From positions 47,501 to 111,500 of the forward strand of contig JAOTOL010001346.1 of NCBI GenBank assembly GCA_034440575.1: a stretch of 64,000 bases of DNA. The letters are read 5' to 3'. Below the pieces are notes generated by a model. The model saw nothing but the letters and a program-made list of their open reading frames with translations, was not told where the DNA came from and searched no databases. The DNA comes from Imbricaverruca yamaguchii. Its lineage: Eukaryota; Arthropoda; Thecostraca; Neoverrucidae. Below are positions 23,437 to 36,332 of the stretch, in pieces. The position numbers were made by a program, and so were the translations under genes. How positions within the stretch are numbered: the stretch's first letter is position 1; each line of letters starts with the position of its first letter.

Positions 23437-25490
23437 GGTGCGAGACGGCCGAGCAAAACTTCGCACACCGTCAGACTTAGAACACGGATCCCCACCCGAA
23501 ACAGACTCATTAACCCACTGTGTCGTACAGGTGGTGATCCTCACACAATATATTGATAAACAGCACGCACACACCGAACAAAAATATCCTCCCTCCACCG
23601 CACACGTGTTCGAATTTAATATAACCTGTTCTTGGGGCAGTCGTGGAAGCTGATGACAATAAACACATCACAGCTTCAAGGCCGTCGGCTGCATTCTGCC
23701 CGGGTATCAAAGAAAATCAAATATAAACATTCAGCTTGAACCTTGCTTCGGACTATTTATGAACAGTAGGCACGTATTTGACGGAGTCGGAAGCTGTGGC
23801 TACACGTAGCGTCATGCGTGGATGTGGTGCTGCTGATGTTGCACTGGATGGAGGCGTCACATACATGGGTGAAGGATGTAGTGCTTCTGCTGATGTAACA
23901 GCTGCAACGGCAATGTTTTTTCTGAACTTACACTGTTTATGTCACTTTGCAGCCAAGACGTTGCTTTCACAGTTCCAGCATTGTAATTTGCAACAAAGAT
24001 ATTGCTGGAAATAATTCAAGCAACACACATGAAGGTTTCCAGATTGCACAAAGAGACCGAGACAAATGAACTCTAGATCGTAAATCATAGAACATTTTAG
24101 AATGGCATGATATATTTGGATCCTGGAAACACCAGGTCTTGAGAATCAAGAAAGCATCCCGCAAGGCATTGACTGGCTACAGGGACAACACTCTGCCGCC
24201 TGATGCGCACCCAAGTCGTCTCTAGTTTATACATCCATATATATGGACCAAAGGTGTTGTTTTATAGAAATTATTGGGGGGGGGGGGGATCCTACAGCAT
24301 TGGTGTAGGTATAGAATGACCCTGCATAACACGAGCACGGGGAGGCGCAATCCATCCTCTTCTGTTTTTCGGCGTTATCTCATAAACTGGCGGCGGTATT
24401 GTAATGCGGTCTTGCTACTTTACTAAAATCGATGACCGCATCCTTTGAACAATAATATAAATCCACTAGCAAAGATAAGGAACTGCGGGGATGCAAAATC
24501 GACCGACTGGGCGAAGGCTGCTGAACGTTCTAGGTCACAAAAACTTCTTGGGTGCGGTAACGACGGCGCATCCAATGTGGCGGCCGAGCTCGACCTCAGT
24601 TAACCCGGAAGGTGTTAATCTATGGCAGTGTAGGATTTCCATATTTTTTTCTTGGTAGTGGAGTACAAAATTTTTAGCTGGATTCCAAAAAATAGCTATG
24701 CACTTGGTGACAATTAGCCTTGTTTTAGTGGGAACGAAAACCAATGTTAGCATTTTTGTTTGCATAAACATCTTGGAAAACTAAGCAATGTCAAAAACTT
24801 TGCTGAAAGAAAAAAATGAGTTGTCAATAACCAGATAGTATTGCTGTAATGGAATTAAATATAAATGTTAGCATTTCATGCAGCATGTACCATACAAATA
24901 TATATGTACATATAGCTAACTGCTAAATCAGCAATATGTCAGCAAGCTAAGTCATGAATAGGTGCAATTGTGCCAAGGAATGCAACCTAGTGGGAAATGC
25001 CCTCAGTAGCCAAAGTATTGAAGACAAAAATATACCCATGATATCTGCAAAGTGTATAGATGTTGCCTCAGTGTAGGTGGGTGATGTATTCCCAAAGTTC
25101 ACAAACAAATATTTATGATAAATAGGCATGATGTAATATGAATACACCAATAACAATTATCCTGGCAGAGCTCAGGATGAATCGCACTCACTCATCTTGG
25201 GCGGACCACACGACCGGGATCATCCTTCAACAAACACTTCTCCAAAGGACTAGTCCCACAATTAATGAGCCGAGTTCACCCGCGATTAATTTGAATTATT
25301 GCTAACTTCCGTTGTTGTCCAAAATCTGAAGCACCCCAAAATGCATTTCATGACCCGGTCAACCTTTGAGCTATTCCGAGTTTGTGCGTATGATTTGCCG
25401 CCGACGCATAATACACAGCTCTGCCTCAGACACCAAAATAGGCTGTGGTTAAATTATTAGCGAAGGATGAGGTTATAAGCCAACTTCATG
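23437..25490. other. Intergenic, no gene recognised
   Basis: AT-rich, with a G homopolymer near 24280. Several 60-80 residue frames exist but none has a recognisable motif. Confidence 0.45.
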
Positions 25491-25640
25491 AGCAATGGTA
25501 GAGACAAATGGTAACAAAAGTATACTTAGATCGATGCGAGCAGTTCTAAAACGAGAACTAAGAGCCATTTTCGTTGTATTATTCTGAGCAATGGTAGAGA
25601 AAATGGTAACAAAAGTATACTTAATCGATGCGAAGTTCAC
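25491..25640. repeat. Two-copy ~96-bp duplication
   Basis: GAGCAATGGTAGAGACAAAT with GGTAACAAAAGTATACTTAG and ATCGATGCGA occurs at about 25491 and again at about 25587 with a few changes. Confidence 0.85.
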
Positions 25641-26242
25641 AAACTCACACCCGACAACCGAGACCGGCTCACAACGCACACCGGGCCTTGCGCACACCTG
25701 GCACAGCAAAAACCACGTGATATGGATGGACTATTCCATAACAATAGTTTTGGAATATATGATGGTTTAATAAAAATTATACTAAAACAATCCGTCTAAA
25801 ACAGTTTTATTATCACCACCAAGAAACAGTTATCTTGCATGGAAAAACTTAAAAAAAAATATTGAAAACGATTCTTATGAATATTGAAAGTTCCTTTATG
25901 TACTTGTTTAGTTCCTGTCTGGAATGTTTATTTGAAGCAAGGATCAAGTTAGGAGTATCTAGAGCTGCTAGACGGGAGTACAAATTGTCCCTGTAAAACC
26001 GCTCACAGACGGTTTTATTTTTCTTCTTAGATAGAGCTGGTCGGATTCGCTACCTCAGCCCTAGAAGTACAACTGCTCATGGGGCGGGGGAAAAGGGAAT
26101 GGGTCGGAGTAAATTTCGGAACACGTATTACGGACCCTTCACTGACACCGATGAACCCAAAATGTGGTTATATTTCAAGGCGCATGTTTATCTTCGCACA
26201 CATTTACAAAAAAAAATATGCGACAGTCATGCAAAAGTGCAC

Positions 26243-27808
26243 AAATGACATTGGTTTCTTGGTGTAATCGCCTCGGAGAACTTGCTTGCTCCGGGGCGGA
26301 TTTTAGGAAATTTGAAGTGATTTTCTTGCATTGAACGGGCTCATTGTGTCTAAAAAAGTTTTCTCTTTAACAAAACAACCTTCGATTGCGCATTCAAAGC
26401 ATTTACTGGCGAAACCAGGCTTCAAATTTATACTCCGGTGACACCAAGTACTCCCAGATTTGCCAACTAGAGATTTCTGTTGCTTCTTGGCGAGTACTCC
26501 AGCGCAAGGCTATAGAACACCTCTAGGCTCTAGCGCAAGTTTCCAAAGAGTAATATGAAATAGATATTCATTAATCTAAGTATGTCATATATCAGATTAA
26601 ATATTGATAAATAATGAACCAATATTGAATAAATATTGAATAAATATTGAATAAATATTGAATTAATTATTGACTTTATTGACACAAATATAGCGTCTTT
26701 TCACATATGAAGCGCCGCAAGTTGTGCGTAGCCGGTTTTAGTAAGGCTCTTTACGAATTTTAGCGCAACACCGACGGCCCATGCTCTGTACGCTTTGTAC
26801 TGCCTTTCAAGGATGTGTAGTGACGTTGGCTGGTCGGCGCGCTGGGGTCGCGGAAACTGCTAGTTGTTGTCAGGTATGGACTTTGTGTGGTAGCACTCGA
26901 CCAAACAATGTTGTTCTTCGTTTTCCCTTCTGGAGTACAAAATATTTCATTTAGTCTAGTCACAATCATGGAGTACAAAATGTATTGGTATGCATGACAC
27001 CAACAAACTCCAGTTTTTCCAACACTGTGCGTAAGTGCACAAATGGCATTGGTTTCTTGGTGTAATCGCCTCGGAGAACTTGCTTGCTCCGGGGCCGATT
27101 TTCGTAAATTTGAAGTGATTTTCTTGCATTGCACTGGCTCATTGTGTCTAAAAAACTTGTTTCTTTAACAAAATGACCTTCGATTGTGCATTCAAAGCAC
27201 CTTATTGGCCAAACAAGGCTTCAAGTATTTACTCCAGTGATTCCAAGTACCACCAGATTTGCCAACTAGGGATTTCTGGTACTTCCTGGCAAAAACTCCA
27301 GCACAAGTATCTATAAATATATATTGAATAGATATTGATTAATTTAAATATATCGTATATAAGAATAAATATTGAAGAATATTGAATCAATATTGAATAA
27401 ATATTGAATTGATGCTTGACCACGTCGACACAAATAGTGCCTTCTCACATGGGTCTTCTCTATAGCATCTTCTTATGTGACGTCACTCGACGCCATTTGT
27501 GCGGTGCGGAGCCGTTTTTAGCGCATAAATGGCGCTAAAAACCGACAAATAACACTGATACCAACAGATCCTAATGTCGTCTAGTTCTATTGTGGTCATT
27601 GGCTGGTCGGCGATTTGGTACTGCTGCAACTGCTATTTGTTTTCAAGTATTGACTTTGAGTGGTAGCACTTGACCAAACAATATTGTTCTTCCTTTTCCC
27701 TTATGGAGTACAAAATATTTAATTTAGTCTAGTCACAATCCTGGAGTACAAAATGTATTGGTATGTTTGACACTAACAAATGCCAGTTTTTCCAACACTG
27801 ATCTATGG
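26243..27808 (+). repeat. ~780-bp tandem duplication
   Basis: The block starting near ATTGGTTTCTTGGTGTAATC (26250) is repeated from 27043, including TGCATTCAAAGCA, the AATAAATATTG tract, GGCTGGTCGGCG (26829 and 27602), TCTAGTCACAATC and CCAGTTTTTCCAACACTG. The copies differ by many substitutions and small indels, so the duplication is not recent. No coding frame is shared between the copies. Confidence 0.88.
26615..26668. repeat. AATAAATATTG microsatellite
   Basis: Four to five tandem copies of an 11-12 bp AT word (AATAAATATTG), shorter in the second duplicate near 27380-27410. Confidence 0.8.
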
Positions 27809-27956
27809 TCATGCAATTTGTACTGAAGTGATTTCACAACATGCGTAATCTACTCTCCAAATTTTGTGCTTATAGCTTCAGTAGTTTCAGAAATATTAGG
27901 GTCAGGGGCCGGATCCCCCTCTCCGATGCGCGACATGTGAGGGGCCCTCCGGAGCG

Positions 27957-28008
27957 CTTGCAATTGATGTGCAATTGGTGTACAATTGATGTGCAATTTG
28001 CAATTAAT
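27957..28008. repeat. 13-bp repeat CAATTGATGTG
   Basis: Three to four copies of CAATTGATGTG or CAATTGGTGTA in tandem. Confidence 0.75.
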
Positions 28009-28101
28009 GTGATGCTCAAGATAAATATAAAAATGCTACCATCCGTCTAGAACATCAGGCTACCGCTTAACCCATCCAGTATCCCTGGTCAGATTCTCAC
28101 A

Positions 28102-28715
28102 CCCCGTATCGGGGTGGGGGGGGGGGGTTGATAGGACCCCCTCCAAAATCAAAACTAAGCGTCGCACGAAAACAAAAGAGGCATCATCGGAAAGCGCTCG
28201 ATAAGTAGGGTCGAGACACCACCGCCCAAACATACAAGTATTTCTCCCTGAAAGTGACGTCACTAGGGGGTCTATATTTTTACACCTTGCATCATGTATT
28301 TTTGCTATGGGAAGTTCATTTTGGAGGATATTTGAGAAGAAAAAATTATTTGCGATCAGAAAAGGACAGCGAAATTGACCAGTATCATAACGTGTTTTAG
28401 CCATCCAAAAATCAAAATTGGACTTTTCTCAATGTTAAAATTTTCAGTTTTCAAGTTTTCTTTAATTTTCCTCTTCTAATGGGCGGAGCGTACCGAAAAA
28501 CGTTGTTCGAGATCAACTTGTACTCATTAAAAAATGCTTACTCTAGCCATACATATTCCATTTGAACCTTAATGGGCGGAGCGGACCGAAAAACGTTGTT
28601 CGAGATCAACTTGTACTCATTAAAAAATGCTTACTCTAGCCATACATATTCCATTTGAACCTTAATAGGCACATATGCAAAACTAACAAGTGATCAAAAA
28701 CGGAAAAATTAAAAT
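28102..28715 (-). mobile_element. CCCGTCTCGG element, copy B (truncated)
   Basis: Minus-strand copy relative to copy A. It starts with CCCCGTATCGGGG and a G run, and keeps the AGTGACGTCACTAGGGGG block and the fibre of A/T-rich interior. It stops about where the CTTTCAGCGTTTGC block should begin, so roughly the 5' third of the element is missing. It contains a private internal tandem duplication of 93 bp (28478-28570 and 28571-28663) around AATGGGCGGAGCG. Confidence 0.78.
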
Positions 28716-30935
28716 GAAAACTTAAAGCAGCCGTCGTGAGCGAAGTAAAAGGGATCTCGATCCATGTATTGTAGCGTTTCTAAACTTAAGTAGCAGAACA
28801 AATGCCGCTGATATGGAATTGGGCCCACCGACGTCACTCACCGACGTCAAACTAAATTTTTGCAGATGCGTACTTACTACTTGCATTATACCACTTCTTA
28901 ATACCTTACATTATACTTGCATTATCGCAGACGCATACTTTCTGCGTGGACTATCAATCTTGAAGTACTGAGGTGTGATACTGCAAACTATGTAGGAAAA
29001 GAAGCCGGTACACATAGGCAGGGGAAATAAATGCTTGGAGCAAACCCTGGCTACATGCGAGGAAGCGTGGATTCTGCGAATGAGAAGGCCGGAATAGCAG
29101 TAGATACGTGCAGTACATATCATCAAATGCACACCATTCTCTGTTTGGGTGTCTGATTCGCTGATGTCGCGAAATGAAGATGGCTTTAATTTGTCGTGTG
29201 CTAAGTGCATACGATATCGTATGCATGTGTCATATTTTATACTATTTTGCGGTTCGCTGTAGCTGTTCTAAGAAGTATCCATTTCTAGTGTCACCCAATT
29301 TTGTATGTCATACATACAAAATGGTAAAATATGGTATATTATATGGTAAAATACATCACCACTTCCCAAGTAGTTACGTGCCAGCGAAATAGGCAAAGTA
29401 GCTGTTATAGTACAGTTCATGGATAATAAAAAGAAGGTATTTTATCGCACATGTAGACAGAAATATATTGGAAAAAAATTATTCCCCATTATATAGATTG
29501 GACATCGGGTGATGGGCAGGGTGAAAATAATGGTTTTTGGTTAGGTGTGAGATGTCGAAACGGGCATGGAAGGATGTCGAAATTTGCCACAGAATTAATA
29601 TCAATTAAAATGATTTTGATGTTTCAGACTCAAATTTGAGCCAATGATGTAGGTACTTACGACTGTACATTTGTCATTTGCTTTGATATTCATAATTTAG
29701 AAAGAGCTATATTAGGGACAGGGAGAAAAGTACCTATGCTATAAACTGATACCGTACGCCATATTTCATCATAGTTAATACCCTTACTCGAAATTGCGTT
29801 GCGAAATGTTCATGTATCACTAATCCTTATTAGGAGCTTTAGCATGACACTTGCAAGCGACATACAGTTAGAAAGGAGACACAAAGACTTCATAAGCACG
29901 CAACATGGAGCAGTATGTCGATACTTCCTGGAGTAGGATGTCGATTGAGTGTTCGGAAAGTGGCATTTTCCACCCTATTTTACGAATAATTTATCACTGG
30001 TGATGGGTCATACACCATGTTATGGCCCCGGGAAAAGGACGAGGATGTGCCAGAAAAAGTATTGATCAAAATTCCACATTTTAACGTCTGCATCACGAAG
30101 ACACTGCCAGCGCCGGGTTCTAAGGTTCAAGATGTGTACTACAGAGGTGACTGATCACCTTGTGCTGGAGTTAGGCCCTGAGGACGAACACGATACCATG
30201 CATTTTCATGTATTGCGTTTGTATTTGCTCCAGTCTGTTAGCCTGCCAATCTTGGTCTGCCACGCACCGGATCAAATAATTTTCAACGGGCAATCACCCG
30301 CCTTTCTTGTTTCTCATCCTCTCCAGTATCAATGATGATCATTATTTTGCTATGCGCAAGAAGTAAGCAATTAAGCTTCGTTCTTGCTTATTCTTTCGTC
30401 TCACCAACATCGGCGAACATTTACAACGGGAACAACTGAAAGACGTATAGCACTATATAAGGGAAACTGGGAAGAACCAAATACCCTTCAGTGAGGCTGT
30501 AATGAGCTTGCACCCCGCACACACTCGCACATAGCGGAAGTTGAGGACATTTTGTTCGAAGACATGGCAATACTTCAATAGCACAAGGAAGATACACCAA
30601 TTATTACAAAAGAATCAATCAGTCATGAATAGAGTTCCGAGTCCAGCGAGAAGTGTGAATTTGAAAGTACTTATACTGAGTTAAAAGTTCTTTTTCAATA
30701 GTATATGTTGTTGTTGGCCATAGGCGCACCCAGGGAGCATGCCCCCTCCCCTTCACGGTTAAATTTGTGTATTCACTGTTCAATTTATCGGTTTCTTTAT
30801 TCGAAAGTGCGCAACCATGGTACTATGTGAAATGCTTGCATGCCCCCTGCTGCTGACCCCCCCCCCCCACACACACATTTTGTTTAACGTTCCTACCCCT
30901 TTGCACATGCCCACGTGCTAGAAGAGTTGCTTACC
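28716..30935. other. Long AT-rich intergenic stretch, no gene recognised
   Basis: No domain, repeat array or splice pattern that I can support. Open frames are short (under 100 codons) and random-looking. Confidence 0.5.
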
Positions 30936-31420
30936 CCCGCTTCGCCGACGCAGGTGTCATTCACAGACACAGAAGCTCTGGGAGCGCACTGATCGGCAGC
31001 CGCAGCACCTCGGCTGAGCACAGACCACATCCGCTCGGACACCGCGCTTGTGTGCTGCGACTTCACGCCTCGATCTGTGCCAGACGTAGCCGTGCACATA
31101 CAAGCATGCCGTCACTGCACTCACCCACGGATCACTTCAGAACCGCCAGCCCCCCGGTGGAATGCCACGCGCCGCCCACGGCACCACCACGCGCGGTAAC
31201 GATAAGTCAGCCGCCTGCACACGACCCGGCCAGCTGCGGCCAGAGGGCAGCAGCACACACCAAGCAGCCACGGCGCCGGCCGCCGACTGAGGCCCGCAAG
31301 TTACTATATCACTCCCTAGATGGCAATACGGTAGAAACGTTCCCCGCGTTCTGTGCGAACGAAATAGAAAATGGCTGCCGACTGACATCGTGCAGACCCG
31401 CTCTGGCGCTCAGCTGATAA
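30936..31420. other. GC/CpG-rich island, unassigned
   Basis: A sharply GC-rich block in an AT-rich neighbourhood. A 121-residue plus-strand frame (31052-31417) crosses it but has a low-complexity, proline- and arginine-rich composition and no recognisable domain. It could be a first exon or promoter of a gene whose other exons I cannot find, or simply a GC-rich remnant. Confidence 0.3.
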
Positions 31421-31592
31421 CGCGCCGTGCAGCGTTTCCTCTATTCCGATGGGCAGGGGCGTCGCCACCGGGGGTGGGGTGAGGTGGGGGTGGGGGCCAG
31501 TCGCCCCTCTTCCGTGAGACTGGGTGGAGGGATGCCGCCCCCTGGCATATGAGGAGGCCCTTACCATGAAATGCACAGGGAAAAGGTGAGCA

Positions 31593-32130
31593 CAGTGGCG
31601 TCGCCACGAAATTCTTCCACGGGGGCAAGATCGAAGGGGGGCCTCCCTCTCCCCGAAAAGGGGCCTCCATTGTGTTAGGGCCTCCTATTGTTTTTAGGCC
31701 CTTAGCATGGTTCGGGAATGGGAAACTAAGGGCTGGAGGGCCTCCTTTTCGTCCTGGAGGGCCTCCTTTTCGTCCTAGAGGGCATCCTTTTCGTCCTGGA
31801 GGGCCTCCTTTCCATCCTGGGGGCCTCCTTTTCGTCCTGGGGGCCTCCTTTTCGTCCTGGGGGCCACCTTTTAGTCCTGGAGGGCCTCCTTTTAGTCCTG
31901 GAGGGCCTCCTTTTCGTCATAGGGCCTCCTTTTCATCCTGAGGTACCTTCTTTTCGTCCTGGGGGCCTCTTTTTCGTCCTGAGAGCCTCCTTTTCGTCCT
32001 GGGGATTTCGCTTTCGTCCTAGGGGCCTCCTTTTCGTCCTGGGGGCCTCCTCAAATTTCAGGGGGCGGCCCCCCAGTCTCACGGCAGGGGGGGCAATTTC
32101 CCCCTCTGCCCCCCGGTGGCGACGCCCCTG
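31593..32130. mobile_element. Inner hAT-type MITE with perfect 8-bp duplication
   Basis: A 538-bp non-coding element with ends CAGTGGCGTCGCCAC and, inverted, CAGGGGCGTCGCCACCGGGG. It is flanked by identical 8-mers GGTGAGCA at 31585-31592 and 32131-32138. Eight-base duplications and CAGxG termini are hallmarks of the hAT superfamily. The inside is largely a 20/21-bp minisatellite. Taking out the element and one GGTGAGCA leaves continuous outer-element sequence, so the inner copy inserted later. Confidence 0.85.
31735..32050. repeat. 20/21-bp minisatellite inside a MITE
   Basis: About fifteen copies of GGGCCTCCTTTTCGTCCTGG with a one-base length variation (for example CCTCCTTTT at 31741 and 31762). 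It lies wholly between the terminal repeats of the inner element. Confidence 0.92.
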
Positions 32131-32888
32131 GGTGAGCAAGGAGGAAGACGGGTACCGAGGATCATACTGGCAAGGAGGCCCTAAGACTGGCGACGAGACC
32201 CCAATAATTCAGATCAGGTCCCTCTAAGAGACGCAGAACGGAAATGTAGAGGTCCCCAATGGGAAAAAGGATGACACCGAGACGGGCAAGTAGCCTCCCA
32301 AGTTAAACAAGAAGGCTTCCAATGCGTGGCAGGAGATTCTTAATTTGGAAAATGGGGCCATTAAGGTGGAGGAAGAGGACCCTATAATATAAAATGGGGA
32401 CAGATAATAGGAGATATTTACGAGGACGCCGGGGGAAGACATGATGTGGGTAAGAAGGCCTCTGCAGGAATGAGAGAAGTTCTGTTGTACCTATTGTATT
32501 CAATAGTGTTAATCACGAACAATATCAAGTGCCTATACACCATGGCGGGCACAGTTATTCTGACTTAAAATCATTCAAAATACTGAGGGCATTGTTCTCA
32601 CAAATGTTGCATTGATAATTGTCGGAAGGTTCTAGTTATGATAAGTCTGCTAACTTTTTCACCAAGTCTCGCTAATTTGGGCTCATGGGTCGATAAATGG
32701 TTAGTACGGTTCTTGGTATGAAGCCAGGTATTAATTTATGCCAATCCTTCGATTCACAGAACAACATGATACAAAAGCAGCAGGAGGTTCTACAATCATG
32801 GAGGTTCTCTTTTTGGGTGGAGCAGGAGCCCTTTGATCCTTGAACCCACTATAAAATGTTCGCCCCCGAGAAAAAGGCGACGCCACTG

Positions 32889-34038
32889 ACGGTAGAGCTC
32901 GCTTTGACTTGAATCTGCATTTGGGTGTGACTCAGCACCACACCAATAACCAATCTTCTAGCGGACTAAAACATGGACTAACCCTACTTAAGGACACAAC
33001 AACTGTGCCACTACCACATCAAAATCAAATCCATTAAAAATCATCCAGCACGGCGCTGCTTTACGCCCGACAGATTCGACAAGAGCCCATTTGGGTGCAA
33101 ACTTACACCATATAGCATTCAAATTGCCACGGCTCTCTCAGATCTTAACCTCACAATGTCAGCCACTGCAGCTCGACCGCCCACTGGCGGATCCAAGGGG
33201 GGCATTCTGGCCATGCCTCCCCGAAGCGCCTCAAGGGGGGGAGGGCAACATGTCTTTTGGACTCCCAAACCAACAGAAGTAAACTCAATTAAAATACGGT
33301 AACTTTAAATATAGCGCTCCGGATGAAAGGATCTCCACTTTTAGATGTATTTTAATAATCGTTTGGAAGCCCGATATGGTAGCATAGTAGATTCTGACGC
33401 ACATCGAGGTTTCTGTGCTGTTTAAGTACTGCTTACAACAAGAGTTGACAACATCAGCAGTTTCATTATTCCTTAGTCAGATAGCTTCATTAATTTAGCT
33501 TAGCCAATAACGGGCAAGCAAAGCCAGATTTCGGAAGCGAAATTTGAACAGGATGTTTTGTGCGTGTGTCCAGCTAAGCCCAATTGAGCAGCATGTTTCG
33601 TATGTTGATGTGGGTCGCTAAGACGAAGAGACAGGTTACGTTGGCCGATTATTTTTTCAAGAAGAATAGCAAGAGGAGGTATGTATGTATTTCAATCTTG
33701 AATAAAAGATAACTGGTGGGTTCGCAGGGAAGGGAGATTCGGGTGGTAGGACCGGACTGTCAAACTTTAATGGTTTTATTGCACTTTAAGGTAGGCATCT
33801 ATGAGACAAGTTTGACACATGAGGCAAATAAATGTTACGTTTGAAGACTTCTGTTTTAAGTTGGAAAAAGAAAATTTAAACAATTTTGGAGGATATTTTC
33901 CAAGAAATTGATTCTTCAAAAATGGATCAAGAAAAGTTAGGCTAGGTGAAGTTTTTTAAGTGAAATCTTTTTATGCAAAAAGTTATTGGAAAATTTTCAA
34001 TTAAAAAATTGTTTTTATTGCACGGAAGGTTAGATTAA
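32889..34038. other. Intergenic, no gene recognised
   Basis: Unique sequence. GGCGGATCCAAGGGGGGC near 33186 resembles a fragment of a hAT-type MITE end. Nothing else stands out. Confidence 0.45.
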
Positions 34039-34610
34039 CCCGTCTCATCTCGGAAAGGGGTTTTCAACCGCCCCCTCAGGTTTTTCGCGGATAGCGGGCG
34101 AACAGCGCGCGACAGCTCGCCCAAATTTGGCATACCTTTTCCCACATAAATTTGGCATGCTGTTTCAAAATGTTGAAGTCAGTTCATCTAGGGTCAACAA
34201 GTTTTTCTAGGGCAAGTGTGGTCACCTCCAAAGACGTTCAACCGGTCGTCACGCTTTAACGAATACAAATATTTTAATGGAACTTTCAGCGTTTGCTTAT
34301 CTTTATGGATGCAACAAATCGTATACGTGGAATGTTTTTTTCGTTTTTGACTGCATATAGATTTTGCATATTTGCTAACTGCAGTCCGAATATAATATTT
34401 TGGCCAAAGTAAACATTTTTTTTTATGGCGGCATGTTGACTTCCAACAACGTTTCTCGGTCTGCTCTGCCTATCAGAAAATGAAAATTAAAGAAAACTTG
34501 AAAACTCAAAATTGTGAACTTTCATAAAGGTTTAAAAAAATATTTTGCGGGGCAAAAAATTGTATGGCCCTGGTCGATTTCGCTGTCTTTTTTCATTCCA
34601 AATAATTGAC
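34039..34610 (+). mobile_element. CCCGTCTCGG element, copy C (3' truncated)
   Basis: Starts CCCGTCTCATCTCGG and continues through TTTTCAACCGCCCCCTCAGG, AATTTGGCATACCTTTTCCC, GCTTTAACGAATACAAATAT and TTTCTCGGTCTGCTCTGCC to the GGTCGATTTCGCTGTC block. It then leaves the family at about 34610, before the TGACGTCA block and the terminal repeat. Confidence 0.8.
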
Positions 34611-36332
34611 AACGCCAGACAAGCTTTTCCTATTACTTGGTACATACCTTGGTAGGTACTTAGGTAATTTTCTAAAATCTTGTCATTATTCCCATATGTT
34701 TTGGGCATAACACTTAACACGCGCACTGGAGGGGGGATGGGCGAAATCCGCCGACCCCTCCGGTTTTTCGTACATAACACCAGATTTTACCGACCGACAT
34801 ATGCCATTGTTTGCGTACCTGCTTAAAATGGCCGGCGCGTTGTTTAAAGTACGAAAAACGAGAATCGGCAGAATATTTTTCGAGTTAGGGGCGGCAAAAG
34901 TTAAAAAATATAGCACCAGACTACAAAAATCGGCGCCGATGCGCTTTCCGTATATTGGCAAAAGGGAAGTGTTCTTGGCAACACTAGCGACTTGTTTGAT
35001 GCATATAGTTATGCTATATAGTTTCAAAGTCATGTTAGGTCACCGAGGTTAAGTAAGGTCAAGTTCATGGCAGGTTAATGGAACCAAACTTGGTCAACTG
35101 GAATGTTGTTATAAATGCAAATCACTCATGCGCTTGATGTTACTTTGCATATTACTCCCTACACATCCTGAAAACTACTGTTTGTTGTTGTGTACCTACA
35201 CGATTTCATACTTTATTCATGTACTTCACTCATTTTTTTGCGAAGCCGATTGCCCCAAGCCGCCCAACGGAGCAGTCGGGCGCGCGGCCCGGTTCCGGTA
35301 ACTGGATCAGGTAATGGCCTATTAAAGTGCTGCTATACAGGTGACCTGAGGTCAAATGCCAGGTCTAGCATCTGTATTGCATCATTAGTAATATCAAAAA
35401 CATCATTGGTGCCAATTTCAGAGCATTTAAACAGAACCACAGCGATCCAGAACAATGACAAGCCAAGCCACGCACAACCAGAAAATTGAAATTGATATTT
35501 TGACCTCATTTGACCTTGAACATATTAATGCAAGGTAATGAGATTTGCTCACAATGGAGTTCACTACCGTACCCATCGACCCTGCGAATTTCGTTGCACC
35601 AGCTTTAATGTGAGCCGATATCTTAGGGGGCAGACCCCCCTCCAGTGCGCATAATTTTCAGAGGCCCTCCATGGCGGGTGTTAAGGTATCCACAAACAAG
35701 TTTTACACATTTTGCCTCCATGAAGCAAGCATATAGTGTGGAGCTTGGTTCAGCTTGGTTAGATCAGGTTAGGTTACGTTTTATTTTTAGTTGGAAAAAA
35801 AATTATCAAAAACGTTATAAAAAAAGTATATTTCCCGAATTTTTCCCCTGCAAGAACAGATCAGGTTTGGCTAGGTTTGGTTAATTTTAATTTGCTTTTT
35901 GAGATTAAAACAAAACAAATCCTTTCAACAAATTCTGGCATGGAAGGTTAGTTAGTAAATTCATGCTTGAAGGCGTTTTATGAATCCTTTGAATATACCT
36001 TACCAATGCAATTTATTTATTTATTTGTTTCACAATACCGTGGTTGTCTGGGGAATGTTGATGAATGCGACTAACACCAATTAGGACAACTCATTTTATG
36101 TGCAATTGTTTACTTTTTAATTTGTGAGCAAAGTGACACCAAAAACAGGTTTGAGTTTGAAAAAAAAAACAATGCTTAAAAGATGAAATTAAAATACAAC
36201 CGAACGTAACACTCACTCTGGAAGGCCGATAAAAAAATTTTTTTCTTCTTCAAGATATCAAAATGAAAAAATAACGCTCACTGGAGAGGGCGGATTCCGC
36301 CCCCCCCCTTGATCTCGTCTCCTATTAACTCA
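34611..36332. other. Intergenic, no gene recognised
   Basis: AT-rich with several AGGTTA/AGGTCA words (35040-35070, 35755-35885) and a GC-rich patch at 35240-35300. No coding evidence. Confidence 0.45.

Larger units (their letters stand above)
31454..32888. mobile_element. Outer hAT-type element, interrupted
   Basis: Left end CAGGGGCGTCGCCACCGGGG (31454), right end GGCGACGCCACTG (to 32888), which are inverse to each other. The interior is interrupted by the inner element at 31593-32130. The presumed flanking 8-mers, CCGATGGG and ACGGTAGA, match at only half their positions, so its own target duplication has decayed or the ends are misplaced. No transposase is encoded. Confidence 0.5.

Noticed and set aside
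22666..23556. 296-residue plus-strand frame with a repeated SVSRPWPQP-like peptide
   Set aside because: It tracks the 13+16-bp array exactly and is lost where the array ends; no coding signal outside it.
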